Notes: generated from the sequence alone by a model not told the origin. 64,000 nucleotides of DNA from Kitasatospora cheerisanensis KCTC 2395 (GCF_000696185.1 NZ_KK853997.1:4883602-4947601), one strand, 5' to 3'. Counted from the stretch's first letter, positions 1 through 8,529 are shown. Numbers and translations are program-made.

Positions 1-225
1 TGGGCCGCTGACACCCGGCCGCTGCCGGCGCTGACGCCCGGTCAGGTCCCCATACCCCTGGGGCTGGTGGGAAAACGTTCACCGGTTGTGATCCCGCCGT
101 TCGCTCCGGCGCGAATGCGGGCCTCCTCGCCTGGGAATACTCCACTCAGACCGTCCCCCCGGCCAGCGGGGCCGCGGGGACCGGTGGGCCGCGGGTGACG
201 TCGGGTCACCCGCTCTGGAGGGCTA
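1..225. other. Intergenic region upstream of the PhoH-like gene
   Basis: I see no credible gene here. The stretch is the leader of the PhoH-like gene. A TGGAGGG ribosome-binding sequence lies at 216-222, a few bases before the GTG start. A single GTTCACC heptamer sits near 76-82 without a convincing second repeat unit, so it does not qualify as a PHO box. Confidence 0.5.
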
Positions 226-1557
226 GTGGTCAGTACCAAGAGCCGCCGGACACCAGACCGGCGCACGTACGTCCTCGACACCAGCGTGCTCCTGGCCGAC
301 CCTCTCGCCATGACGCGCTTCGAGGAGCACGAGGTGGTCCTCCCGGTGGTCGTGGTCACCGAGTTGGAGGCCAAGCGGCACCACCCGGAGCTGGGCTACT
401 TCGCCCGCCAGGCGCTGCGGATGCTGGACGACTTCCGCATCCGGCACGGCCGGCTCGACGAGCCGATCCCGGTCGGCGACCTCGGCGGCACGATCCGGGT
501 CGAGCTGAACCACTCCGACCTGTCGATCCTGCCGGCCGGCTACCGGGCCGGCGGCGGCGAGGCGGACACCAGGATCCTCGCGGTCGCCCGCAACCTGCAG
601 GCCGAGGGCTACGACGTCACCGTGGTCTCCAAGGACCTGCCGCTGCGGATCAAGGCGAGCTCGGTCGGCCTGCTGGCCGAGGAGTACCGGGCCGAGCTGG
701 CGATCACCTCGGGCTGGACGGGCATGACCGAACTGCACGTCCCCGCCGACCAGGTGGACGAGCTGTTCGCCGGCCAGGACCACGCCCTCGGCCTCGACGG
801 CGCCGAGCAACTCCCGGTCCACACCGGCCTGGTGCTGCACTCGGAGCGCGGCCGCGCCCTCGGCCGGGTGGCCCCCGACGGCCGGGTGAAGCTGGTCCGC
901 GGCGACCGTGAGGCCTTCGGCCTGCGCGGCCGCAGCGCCGAGCAGCGGATCGCCCTCGACCTGCTGCTCGACCCGGAGATCGGCATCATCTCGATGGGCG
1001 GCCGGGCCGGCACCGGCAAGTCCGCGCTCGCCCTGTGCGCCGGCCTCGAAGCCGTCCTGGAGCGCCGCCAGCACCGCAAGGTGATGGTGTTCCGCCCGCT
1101 GTACGCGGTCGGCGGCCAGGAACTCGGCTACCTGCCGGGCAGCGAGGCCGAGAAGATGGGCCCCTGGGCGCAGGCGGTGTTCGACACCCTCTCCGCCGTC
1201 ACCACCCAGGACGTGATCGAGGAGGTCATCTCCCGCGGCATGCTGGAGGTGCTGCCGCTCACCCACATCCGCGGGCGCTCGCTGCACGACGCCTTCGTGA
1301 TCGTGGACGAGGCGCAGTCCCTGGAGCGCAACGTGCTGCTCACGGTGCTCTCCCGGATCGGCCAGAACTCCCGCGTGGTGCTCACCCACGACGTCGCCCA
1401 GCGGGACAACCTGCGGGTCGGCCGGTACGACGGCGTGGTCGCGGTGGTGGAGAAGCTGAAGGGCCATCCGCTGTTCGCGCACATCACGCTCACGCGTTCG
1501 GAGCGTTCGCCGATCGCCGCACTGGTGACCGAGATGCTGGAGGACATCCAGCCGTAG
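226..1557 (+). CDS. PhoH family protein (PIN domain plus PhoH ATPase)
   Basis: This 443-aa protein joins an N-terminal PIN-type nuclease fold to a C-terminal PhoH ATPase. That is the architecture of the YlaK/PhoH2 proteins, which are thought to act as ATP-dependent RNA helicase-nucleases in the cytoplasm. The PIN part starts with the acidic motif VLDTSVLLADP near residues 16-26. The Walker A motif GRAGTGKS is near residues 259-266 (Lys265) and the Walker B DEAQ is at 361-364. The GTG start is supported by a TGGAGGG sequence just upstream. A strong hairpin follows the stop. The gene looks complete and single. The family call is firm; the cellular role is inferred from the family. Confidence 0.93.
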   Translation: MVSTKSRRTPDRRTYVLDTSVLLADPLAMTRFEEHEVVLPVVVVTELEAKRHHPELGYFARQALRMLDDFRIRHGRLDEPIPVGDLGGTIRVELNHSDLSILPAGYRAGGGEADTRILAVARNLQAEGYDVTVVSKDLPLRIKASSVGLLAEEYRAELAITSGWTGMTELHVPADQVDELFAGQDHALGLDGAEQLPVHTGLVLHSERGRALGRVAPDGRVKLVRGDREAFGLRGRSAEQRIALDLLLDPEIGIISMGGRAGTGKSALALCAGLEAVLERRQHRKVMVFRPLYAVGGQELGYLPGSEAEKMGPWAQAVFDTLSAVTTQDVIEEVISRGMLEVLPLTHIRGRSLHDAFVIVDEAQSLERNVLLTVLSRIGQNSRVVLTHDVAQRDNLRVGRYDGVVAVVEKLKGHPLFAHITLTRSERSPIAALVTEMLEDIQP

Positions 1558-1964
1558 CCATAACCGGACACACCGGGGCAAAGGGGCCTGACGCATATCG
1601 TCAGGCCCCTTCGCTGTCAGCCCTGCTGACGGCCCTTCGGCCGTTCGTCCACCAAAGGCCCAGGTGGCGAAGTTTGTGAGATCCGCCACGGCACAGGGAA
1701 TTGCGTAGACACCGTCGCGTGCGGCATGGTGAGGGTTCTGTCAGGCCCCGCGTACGGCAATTCCACGCCCGGCAACTCCGGTCGGCGGGCGGAAAACTGA
1801 ACACCGCAAGGCCGTACGCCGCTCGATCCCACCGCCGCTCCGGGCCCGCCCGGGGGACGGCCGAGCCAGTGCCTCCCGTGACCAGAGCTCGACGGAGGCC
1901 TAGTGACCAGGGGCAGATATGCGCCCGGACGGTCACGCGCCGGGCGACGCTGGAAGGAAACCAT
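1558..1964. other. 407-bp intergenic region between phoH-like and transglycosylase genes
   Basis: The first 60 bases hold the terminator of the PhoH-like gene. The rest is a long 5' leader for the secreted transglycosylase gene. Such leaders on cell-wall hydrolase genes in streptomycetes often carry the ydaO (c-di-AMP) riboswitch, but I do not find its conserved core here. The ribosome-binding sequence AAGGAA is at 1954-1959. Confidence 0.45.
1581..1611 (+). terminator. Terminator after the PhoH-like gene
   Basis: A perfect 13-bp inverted repeat occupies 1581-1593 and 1599-1611 with a 5-base loop. It lies 24 bases after the stop codon. There is no long T tract, as is usual for streptomycete terminators. 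Confidence 0.85.
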
Positions 1965-2639
1965 GTGACTCGGATCTCGGTCCGGGGAGTCGCTGTCGCC
2001 TCCGCCACCGCGGTCACCGCCGTCGGTGCTGTCGTAGGTGCGGCCTCTGGCAGTGAGGGCAAGACCGTCCAGACGGTCGACGTCGCGAGCGCCACCCTGC
2101 TCGCCGACGCGCCCACCGGTGCACAGGCCCAGAACGTCAGCGACGGCATCAGCCGTCAGGCCAACGCCCAGCAGGTCTCCGCCGACGCGGCCGCCAAGAA
2201 GGCCGCCGAAGAGGCCGCCCGGCAGAAGGCCGCGGCCGACGCCCAGGCGAAGGCCGACGCGGAGAAGGCCGCCAAGGCGGCCGAGGAGAAGCGCGCGAAG
2301 GAAGAGGCCAACCGCGCCGCCGCCCGCAGCGTGCTCGCCACGATCAGCCCCGGCTCGGTCCAGGACATGGCGCTGCAGATCGTCGGCGACGCCAACCAGT
2401 TCCAGTGCTTCAGCCAGATCGTCAAGCGCGAGAGCGGCTGGGACTACACCGCCACCAACGCCTCCTCCGGCGCCTACGGCCTGGTCCAGGCGCTGCCGGG
2501 CTCCAAGATGGCCTCGGCCGGCGCGGACTGGCGCACCAACCCCGCGACCCAGATCAAGTGGGGCCTCAACTACATGAACGACCGCTACGGCAGCCCCTGC
2601 GGCGCCTGGTCGTTCTGGCAGTCGCACCACTGGTACTAG
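1965..2639 (+). CDS. Secreted lytic transglycosylase-like (SLT) protein
   Basis: The 224-aa product starts with a signal peptide of about 30 residues (Arg-containing n-region, Ala/Val-rich core). An Ala-Lys-Glu-rich, probably coiled-coil segment follows at about residues 55-120. The C-terminal lysozyme-like domain (about 130-224) contains KRESGW, with the likely catalytic Glu, and ASSGAYGLVQALPGSKM. Proteins of this type cut peptidoglycan glycan strands outside the cell. I chose the GTG at 1965 because AAGGAA lies just upstream and the overlapping ATG at 1963 meets a stop at once. A strong terminator follows. The family assignment is good; the substrate is inferred. Confidence 0.87.
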   Translation: MTRISVRGVAVASATAVTAVGAVVGAASGSEGKTVQTVDVASATLLADAPTGAQAQNVSDGISRQANAQQVSADAAAKKAAEEAARQKAAADAQAKADAEKAAKAAEEKRAKEEANRAAARSVLATISPGSVQDMALQIVGDANQFQCFSQIVKRESGWDYTATNASSGAYGLVQALPGSKMASAGADWRTNPATQIKWGLNYMNDRYGSPCGAWSFWQSHHWY

Positions 2640-3041
2640 GCCGACCGCCGGTACCGAACGCCCGTACCGAAGGGCCCCGTTCTCGCACGGCCGAGAACGG
2701 GGCCCTTCGTGCTGCCGCGAGACAGCGGCCGATGGCGGGCCGTGCCGCCCGGGCGGCGCTGACCAGTGCGCAGCGGGCGGCGACGGTCCGGTGCGGACGC
2801 GGGGGAGCGGAGCGGGTCCTGGTTACTCCGCTCCCGGCCGGTCCGCCGACAGAAGGTCTGCCAGGCCCCTTCCCCGAAGCGGCCGGGCGAAACGGGCACA
2901 TTGGTGGTGATTTGCCCGGAACCTCCTGGAAGCGCTCCGTGATACCCCCGCGACCCCGGCCCCGGCGGCAGGTAGCGTTCCTCACCGACGGCCGTGCGAC
3001 CCGCGGCCGCGGCAGCAGATCGACGCGGGGGAGACCGGGCA
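2640..3041. other. 402-bp intergenic region before the AI-2E family transporter gene
   Basis: It contains the terminator of the transglycosylase gene, a second inverted repeat (arms 2803-2811 and 2827-2835), and a candidate -10 hexamer TAGCGT at 2973-2978 that could serve the transporter gene. I see no protein-coding gene. Confidence 0.4.
2668..2709 (+). terminator. Terminator after the transglycosylase-like gene
   Basis: An 18-bp perfect inverted repeat lies at 2668-2685 and 2692-2709 with a 6-base loop, 28 bases after the stop. Confidence 0.88.
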
Positions 3042-4487
3042 GTGACGGAAGAGACGAGCGGGGGCCGTTGGCGCGGCCTCGCCAAGATAGGGGCCGTCGC
3101 GGCGGGCCTGTTCGCCGCCGCCGAGAGACGGCGCCGGGCGGTCATCTCCGCCGAGGCACAGGCGCTCGCCACCGAACAGGCCGTCGAACTCGCCGCCGAG
3201 CGGGCCGCCCGGCGCACCGCCGAACAGACGGCCCGTCAACTCGCCGAACACGGCGCCGCACCGGCGGGCGGCCAGGCCCTCGCCGCGGCATCCCCGGAAG
3301 GAGCGGTCGTGCGGACCGACGAGACGATCCCGCCCCCGCGCGCCCCGCAGGCCGCCGAGCACCCGCTCGGCGCCGCGCCGCCCGGCCGGCCCGCCAACCC
3401 GGTGGACGCGGTGCCGTGGGCGCTGCGGGTCGCCGCCGAGTCCACCTGGCGCCTGCTGCTGCTCGGCGTCGCCCTCTACGTGGTGTTCCGGGTCATCGAC
3501 ACGCTGCGGCTGGTGGCGTTCGCCGCCGTCGCCGCGCTGCTGATCTCCGCCCTGCTGGAGCCCACCGTCTCCTGGCTGCGCCGGCACGGCGTCCCGCGGT
3601 CGGTGGCCGCCGCCGCGACCTTCCTGTCCGGCCTGGCCGGGATCGGGCTGGTCGGCTGGTTCGTGTTCTGGCAGGTGTCGACCAACCTGGACCGGGTCAC
3701 CGTCAAGGCCCAGGACGGCGTCCGGCAGCTGCGCGACTGGCTGGTCACCGGCCCGTTCCACCTGACGCAGGATCAGCTGGACAACTTCACCAACCAGATC
3801 ACCACCGCCATCGGCACCAACTCCGACCAGCTCACCTCGGCGGGCTTCACCGGCGTCAGCATCGCGGTCGAGGTCCTGACCGGCATCGCCCTCACCGCCT
3901 TCACCACGTTCTTCCTGCTCTACGACGGCGCCCGGATCTGGAGCTGGACGCTGCGCGGCCTGCCCCGGCACTCCCGGTACGCGATGGCCGGCGCCGGGCC
4001 CAAGGCCTGGGCCACGCTGACCGCGTACGTCCGCGGCACCGTCACCGTCGCCTTCATCGACGCGCTGTGCATCGGCATCGGACTCGAACTGCTCGGCGTG
4101 CCGATGGCGATGCCGCTCGCGGTGATCATCTTCCTGGGCGCCTTCGTGCCGCTGGTCGGCGCGCTGGTCACCGGCACCATCGCGGTGCTGATCGCGCTGG
4201 TCACCGTCGGACCGTTCAAGGCGCTGATGGCGCTGGTCGTGCTGGTCGCCGTCCAGCAGTTGGAGGGCCACATCCTGCAGCCGCTGATCCTCGGCCGGGC
4301 GGTGCGGGTCCACCCGCTGGCCGTGGTGCTCGGCGTCGCCGCCGGCTCCATCATCGGCGGCATCGCCGGCGCGATCGTCGCCGTCCCGCTGATCGCGGTG
4401 ACCAACACCGTCACCGGCCACCTGCGGCAACGCAACGCGGCCGGGCAGGAAGTCTTCCAGGCGCTGGAGGCCGCCAAGCAGAAGTAG
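3042..4487 (+). CDS. AI-2E family transporter (PerM-like membrane protein)
   Basis: The 481-aa product has an N-terminal cytoplasmic part rich in Ala, Glu and Arg (coiled-coil-like, about residues 25-70) and a Pro-rich linker. A multi-spanning membrane core follows from about residue 130 to 465. The segment containing DGARIW after a hydrophobic helix and the C-terminal GHILQPLILG followed by a hydrophobic helix are typical of the AI-2E transporter/PerM family. Some members export autoinducer-2, others Na+ or unknown solutes, so the substrate is unknown. The GTG start at 3042 has a GGGGGAG sequence upstream. The gene converges with ahpD across a repeat array and a terminator. Confidence 0.88.
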   Translation: MTEETSGGRWRGLAKIGAVAAGLFAAAERRRRAVISAEAQALATEQAVELAAERAARRTAEQTARQLAEHGAAPAGGQALAAASPEGAVVRTDETIPPPRAPQAAEHPLGAAPPGRPANPVDAVPWALRVAAESTWRLLLLGVALYVVFRVIDTLRLVAFAAVAALLISALLEPTVSWLRRHGVPRSVAAAATFLSGLAGIGLVGWFVFWQVSTNLDRVTVKAQDGVRQLRDWLVTGPFHLTQDQLDNFTNQITTAIGTNSDQLTSAGFTGVSIAVEVLTGIALTAFTTFFLLYDGARIWSWTLRGLPRHSRYAMAGAGPKAWATLTAYVRGTVTVAFIDALCIGIGLELLGVPMAMPLAVIIFLGAFVPLVGALVTGTIAVLIALVTVGPFKALMALVVLVAVQQLEGHILQPLILGRAVRVHPLAVVLGVAAGSIIGGIAGAIVAVPLIAVTNTVTGHLRQRNAAGQEVFQALEAAKQK

Positions 4488-4490
4488 CGC

Positions 4491-4610
4491 GCCCGGACGG
4501 GGAGTCCGGGCCTCGGACGGGAAGTTCGGGCCGCGGGCGGGGAGTTCGGGGCGCGGACGGGAAGTTCGGGCCTCGAACGGCGAGTTCGGGGCGCGGACGG
4601 CGAAAGGCCC
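4491..4610. repeat. 20-bp tandem repeat array, 5 full copies plus one degenerate
   Basis: Five direct copies with exact 20-bp spacing occupy 4491-4590, each close to gcgcggacggggagttcggg. A sixth copy at 4591-4610 keeps the first half and then runs into the terminator stem. The array begins four bases after the AI-2E transporter stop codon. Copies differ at only a few positions, mainly in the first four bases and at the G/A in the middle. Confidence 0.9.
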
Positions 4611-4634
4611 GCCGGGGGTTCCCGGCGGGCCTTT
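4603..4634. terminator. Bidirectional terminator between transporter gene and ahpD
   Basis: A 14-bp inverted repeat at 4603-4616 and 4621-4634 with a 4-base loop. It ends in TTTT on the + strand and in a matching A/T flank on the other, and it separates two convergent genes. Confidence 0.9.
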
Positions 4635-4651
4635 TCGTCTGTCGCGTGCGC

Positions 4652-5185
4652 CTACTGCGGCAGCTGGGCTTCCGCGTCCAGCACCGAGGCGACGGCCTGG
4701 ACGGTGGCGGCGATCTTCACGGAGGCCTGGATGACCTCGCGCTCGACGCCGGCCTTGCGCAGCACGCCCTCGTGCGAGTCGAGGCACTGGCCGCAGCCGT
4801 TGATCGCGGAGACCGCGAAGCACCACAGCTCGAAGTCGACCTTGTCGACGCCCGGGTTGCCGATGATGTTCATCCGCAGACCGGCGCGCATCGTCCCGTA
4901 CTCCTTGTCGGAGAGCAGGTGCAGCGTCCGGTAGTAGACGTTGTTCATCGCCATGATCGCGGCGGCGCCCTTGGCGGCCTGGTAGGCCTCCGCGGACAGG
5001 TGCGACTTGGCCTCGGGCTCCAGCTCGCGCAGCACGGCCGAGGAACCGGTGGCCATCGCGCAGGCCAGCACGGTGCCCCAGAGCTGCTGCTCGGGCAGGT
5101 CCGAGTTGCCGATGACCGAGCCCAGGTTGAGCTTCAGGTCCTTGGCGTAGTCCGGCAGGGCGGCCTTGAGTTCGTCGAGAGCCAT
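4652..5185 (-). CDS. ahpD: Alkyl hydroperoxidase D
   Basis: The 177-aa protein is the AhpD partner of the peroxiredoxin AhpC. It passes electrons to AhpC and has weak peroxidase activity of its own. The redox centre CGQCLDSHE near residues 130-138 carries the CxxC pair and the nearby His expected in the AhpD family. The ATG at 5185 lies five bases after the ahpC stop, which indicates one transcript and translational coupling. The next upstream start in this frame would run into ahpC. Its position behind ahpC and opposite oxyR fits an OxyR-controlled peroxide defence operon. Confidence 0.96.
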   Translation of the reverse strand: MALDELKAALPDYAKDLKLNLGSVIGNSDLPEQQLWGTVLACAMATGSSAVLRELEPEAKSHLSAEAYQAAKGAAAIMAMNNVYYRTLHLLSDKEYGTMRAGLRMNIIGNPGVDKVDFELWCFAVSAINGCGQCLDSHEGVLRKAGVEREVIQASVKIAATVQAVASVLDAEAQLPQ

Positions 5186-5190
5186 CGGGA

Positions 5191-5742
5191 TCAGCCGGCC
5201 AGCAGGGCCTGGGCGTCGAGGGTGTCCTCGCCCTTGTTCCAGTTGCACGGGCACAGCTCGTCGGTCTGCAGGGCGTCCAGCACCCGCAGGACCTCCTTGG
5301 GGTTACGGCCGACGGAGCCGGCGGTCACCATGACGAACTGGATCTCGTTGTTCGGGTCGACGATGAACACCGCACGCTGGGCGGTGCCGTCGGCGCCCTC
5401 GACGCCGCAGGCGCGCATCAGGTCGTGCTTGATGTCGGCCAGCATCGGGAAGGGCAGGTCGCGCAGGTCCTTGTGGTCCTTGCGCCAGGCGTGGTGCACG
5501 TACTCCGAGTCGCCGGAGACGCCGAGGATCTGGGCGTCACGGTCGGCGAACTCCTCGTTCAGCTTGCCGAACGCGGCGATCTCGGTCGGACACACGAAGG
5601 TGAAGTCCATCGGCCAGAAGAACACGACCTTCCACTTGCCCTCGTAGGTCTTGTGGTTGATCTCGGCGAAGGCGTTCGCGGCGTCGAGGTCCACGCAGGC
5701 GTTGAGTTCGAACTCGGGGAACTTGTCACCGATCGTCAGCAC
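5191..5742 (-). CDS. ahpC: Peroxiredoxin AhpC
   Basis: This 183-aa 2-Cys peroxiredoxin reduces hydrogen peroxide and organic hydroperoxides in the cytoplasm. The peroxidatic Cys51 is in the motif FTFVCPTE, and the C-terminal resolving site CPCNW holds Cys164 and Cys166. The length is normal for the actinobacterial enzyme, which is recycled by AhpD. The GTG start at 5742 follows a GGAGAAG sequence. The gene is divergent from oxyR across a short intergenic region that should hold both promoters. Confidence 0.97.
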   Translation of the reverse strand: MLTIGDKFPEFELNACVDLDAANAFAEINHKTYEGKWKVVFFWPMDFTFVCPTEIAAFGKLNEEFADRDAQILGVSGDSEYVHHAWRKDHKDLRDLPFPMLADIKHDLMRACGVEGADGTAQRAVFIVDPNNEIQFVMVTAGSVGRNPKEVLRVLDALQTDELCPCNWNKGEDTLDAQALLAG

Positions 5743-5844
5743 GTCGCTTCTCCAGGGTTTGGGATGAGGGTTGTCCGGATTGCGGACATTCCCAGCGTCG
5801 CACAGGCGCTACTGATCAGTGAAATCGGATCTGGTGCGCGCTGC

Positions 5845-5861
5845 GATAGGCAAACCCGATC
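5845..5861. promoter_or_regulatory. Candidate OxyR operator in the ahpC-oxyR intergenic region
   Basis: GATAGG at 5845-5850 and CCCGATC at 5855-5861 form an imperfect dyad with the ATAG-type half-site expected of OxyR family targets. A second short dyad, gtccg/cggac, is at 5773-5787. Both lie between the divergent ahpC and oxyR starts. This rests on position and partial resemblance only. Confidence 0.4.
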
Positions 5862-5908
5862 AGTACGGCACACTGGAAGGAGCACCCCACCAGGCAGGAA
5901 GCGCGGAC

Positions 5909-6883
5909 GTGAAGCACCCTACGCAACGCACCCCCACCCTCTCCCAACTGCGGGCCTTCACCGCCGTCGCCGAACACCTGCACTTCCGCGAGGCCGCCGC
6001 CGCGATCGGCACCAGCCAGCCCGCGCTGTCCGGCGCGATCGCCGCCCTCGAAGAGACCCTCGACGCACAACTCGTCGAACGCACCACCCGCCGCGTCATG
6101 ATCACCCCGCTCGGCGAGCGGGTCGCCGAACACGCCCGCCGGGTACTGGCCGAACTGCACGCCCTCACCGAGGAGGTCGAAGCCGCCCGCCGGCCCTTCA
6201 CCGGGCCGCTGCACCTCGGCGTCATCCCGACCGTCGCACCGTACCTGCTGCCCACCGTGCTCCGGCTCGTCCGCGACTCCTACCCCGAGCTCGAACTGCA
6301 CGTCCACGAGGAGCGCACCCCCTCCCTGCTCGAAGGCCTGGCCGCCGGACGGCTCGACCTGCTGCTGCTCGCGCTGCCCGCCGGCGGCAGCACGCCGGTG
6401 GCCGAAATCCCGCTGTTCGACGAGGACTTCGTGCTGATAGTGCAACCCGAACACGAACTCGCCGGCCGCCGGGACGTGCCGCGGGACGTCCTGCTCGACC
6501 TCGACGTCCTGCTGCTCGAAGAAGGCCACTGCCTGCGCGACCAGGCCATCGACATCTGCCGAGAGGTCGGCGCCGACGCGAGCGGCGGCAGTACCCGCGC
6601 CGCCGGACTCTCCACCCTCGTCCAGCTCGTCGCCGGCGGCCTCGGCGTCACCCTGCTCCCCGCCACCGCACTCGACGTCGAAGCCGGCCGCACCGACCGC
6701 CTCGCCGCCGTCCGCTTCGCCGCCCCCACCCCCGGCCGCCGGATCGGCCTCGCCCACCGCCCGGGCTCCGGCCGCACCCCCGAGTACGAGCGCTTCGCGG
6801 CGGCCCTCCGCGACGCCCTCCGGGGGCTGCCGGTCCGCATCACCCCGCCCGCCCACCCACCCGCGACCCCACCCCAGACCTGA
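5909..6883 (+). CDS. oxyR: LysR-family peroxide sensor OxyR
   Basis: The 324-aa protein has an N-terminal winged helix-turn-helix (residues about 8-67) and a LysR substrate-binding domain. The sensor segment GHCLRDQAIDICRE contains Cys208 and Cys217, nine residues apart as in the disulphide switch of E. coli OxyR. The divergent ahpCD operon is its expected target. I prefer the GTG at 5909, preceded by AGGCAGGAAG; a GTG at 5819 would add 30 residues with no family support. The C-terminal tail is Pro-rich. The identification is strong because redox cysteines and context agree. Confidence 0.94.
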   Translation: MKHPTQRTPTLSQLRAFTAVAEHLHFREAAAAIGTSQPALSGAIAALEETLDAQLVERTTRRVMITPLGERVAEHARRVLAELHALTEEVEAARRPFTGPLHLGVIPTVAPYLLPTVLRLVRDSYPELELHVHEERTPSLLEGLAAGRLDLLLLALPAGGSTPVAEIPLFDEDFVLIVQPEHELAGRRDVPRDVLLDLDVLLLEEGHCLRDQAIDICREVGADASGGSTRAAGLSTLVQLVAGGLGVTLLPATALDVEAGRTDRLAAVRFAAPTPGRRIGLAHRPGSGRTPEYERFAAALRDALRGLPVRITPPAHPPATPPQT

Positions 6884-7606
6884 CCCCAAGCCCCATACGC
6901 AGCAGACCGCTCACCGTCTGCCGGCCGAGCCACGGGCGGGGGCGAGGCGCGGCCCCGCGTAGCGGGTTGCTCTCGTGTTCGCGGTCGGCGCGGTGTGGCA
7001 GGTGTCGGCGTTCGGCTTCGCCGTTCCCGCCGCACTCGGCCCCGCGCAGCGGATTTTCTTCGGCCCCTGTTTCGGCGGTGGGTGGGCGGGCACGGGGCAG
7101 CGGAGCGCGCGCTGCGACCGCTGCCAGCCTTCGGCTTCGCCGTTCGTGCCGCGCAGCGGGTTGTTCCCGCGTCCGGCGGTCGGGGTGCGCGCTGTGGTGG
7201 GCGTCGGGGTTCCCGCCGTGCTCGGCCCGCGCAGCGGGTTGTTCCCGCGTCCGGCGGTCGGGGGACGCGCTGTGGTGGGCGTTGGCGTTTCCGCCATGCT
7301 CGGCCCGCGCAGCGGGTTGTTCTTGCGTTCCCCTTCTGCGGCGGGGTCACGGGTGGGTGGGCGGGCGCGGGTGTTCGGCTTCGCCGTTCCTCCCGCCGTC
7401 GGGCCCGCGCAGCGGGTTGTTCTTGCGTTCCCGCTCCGCGGCGGGGCCACGGGTGGGTGGGCGGGCGCGGATGTTCGTCCTCCCGCCGTGAGGTCCGCGC
7501 AGCGGGTTGTTTCCGGGTTCCCGCTCCGCGGCGGGGTCACGGGTGGGTGGGCGGGCGAGGGGCGGGGAACACCTACTCGTGGCGGGAACGAGCCAGGGGG
7601 TGGCCG
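6884..7606. other. 723-bp non-coding stretch holding a repeat array
   Basis: Open frames cross this stretch in several phases, but their products are low-complexity Arg/Gly/Ala-rich and follow the repeats, so I do not call a gene. Almost all of it is the degenerate array listed separately. The last 45 bases carry the AGGGGGTGG ribosome-binding region of the ATPase gene. Confidence 0.6.
6956..7563. repeat. Degenerate long repeat array, seven units of about 70-108 bp
   Basis: Each unit begins with the header gcgcagcgggttgtt or a close variant, at about 6956, 7043, 7151, 7229, 7307, 7407 and 7497. The units at 7151-7228 and 7229-7306 are both 78 bp and nearly identical. The last three units share a second block containing gcggcggggtcacgggtggg, so there are two unit types. 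The array abuts the ATPase/HNH gene pair and is unlike anything else in the window. Confidence 0.82.
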
Positions 7607-8529
7607 GTGTACGTGTCGCGGATCAGGGTGTCCGGCGTGAAGTGCTTCGTCGGCGCGCGAGAGGTGGACCTGACGATCCCTCAGGGCCCAGGCTGGACGG
7701 TACTGGCGGGGCCGAACGGGAGCGGAAAGAGCACGCTGCTGCGCGCTCTGGGGGCGGCTCTCGGTGCGCTGCCGGGCGGCCCGGCCTCGCGGTGGGGCGA
7801 CGGCTGGGTGGAGGCGTCGCCCGCGCCGCGCTGGCGGGTCGGGGAGGGCGGGGCGAGCCGCGGGCCAGGTTCGTGGAGCACGCCGAGGGCCCGCACGTCC
7901 CGCTGCACGCCGAGCTGGTGGCCGAGGTGCTGCCGTCCGGCTGGCGGGTCGGCGACGCCCGGCGCCAGTACGTCACGAACGGCACGCTGGAGCTGCCTCT
8001 CGACGAACTCGGCGACGGCACTGCCGCGTTGGCCCGGCTGGTGAGCGCTCTCGCGCAGGACCCGCACCCGGGCCCGGTGCTGATCGACGACGTGGACCGC
8101 CACCTGCACCCGGTCTGGCAGCAGCGCATCGGCCTCTGGCTGACCGAGCACTTCCCGCACACCCAGTTCCTGGTCGCCACCCACAGCCCGTACGTCTGCC
8201 AGGCCGCCGACCCGGGCGCGCTGATCCGCCTCCCGGGCCCGGACGAGGCCGGCCGGCCCCACCGGCTGGACGAGGAGTTGCGGCAGCGGGTGCTGTACGG
8301 CTCGGGGGAGGACACCGTGCTGTCGGAGCTGTTCGGCCTGCCGAGCGCCTACTCGCCGACCGCCGAGGCCGAACGGCGGCTGCTGGTAAGGCTGGAGCGC
8401 AAGATGTACGCGGGCCGGGCCACCGACGCGGAGCTCGCCGAGTACCGGGAGCTGGGGGCGAAGCTCAACAGCTCGCTGACCGCCCGGGTCGACGAGGTCA
8501 CCGCGCGGCTGCTCGGCCGGGGCGAGTGA
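7607..8529 (+). CDS. AAA ATPase of a Septu-like pair (frameshifted in this sequence)
   Basis: The protein has a P-loop GPNGSGKST, an ABC/SMC-type Walker B VLIDDVDRHLHP and the switch motif VATHSP. It therefore belongs to the OLD/PtuA-like AAA ATPases found in anti-phage modules. The P-loop half and the Walker B half lie in different frames. The switch falls in a G-rich run around 7840-7865, and one extra G in the run at 7850-7853 would restore one 307-aa frame. I place the start at GTG 7607, behind AGGGGGTGG. The stop overlaps the HNH nuclease start (GTGA), so both are read from one message. At 307 aa it is smaller than typical PtuA. It may be a sequencing error, a recent mutation or a programmed -1 shift. 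Confidence 0.75.

Noticed and set aside
31..45. 15-bp sequence ctgacgcccggtcag repeated at 11113-11127
   Set aside because: It is GC-rich; two matching 15-mers are expected by chance in a window of this size and composition.
70..100. PHO box upstream of the PhoH-like gene
   Set aside because: Only one GTTCACC unit is present; PhoP sites need phased direct repeats.
1612..1964. ydaO (c-di-AMP) riboswitch in the leader of the transglycosylase gene
   Set aside because: The gene class is often under this riboswitch in streptomycetes, but I could not find the conserved GGTGAATC-type and CCGTCAGCTAACC-type core blocks.
4491..4610. CRISPR array
   Set aside because: Repeats are contiguous without unique spacers and there are no cas genes nearby; the same holds for the arrays at 6956, 9250 and 33301.
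2405..5647. Very long open frame of about 1080 codons across several genes
   Set aside because: It runs through two clear + strand genes in a wrong frame and through ahpD/ahpC on the opposite strand; its product is Arg/Pro/Ala-rich shadow sequence typical of high-GC DNA.
6975..7600. Protein-coding genes inside the repeat array
   Set aside because: Open frames exist in several phases but encode only repeat-derived low-complexity sequence and have no start signals.
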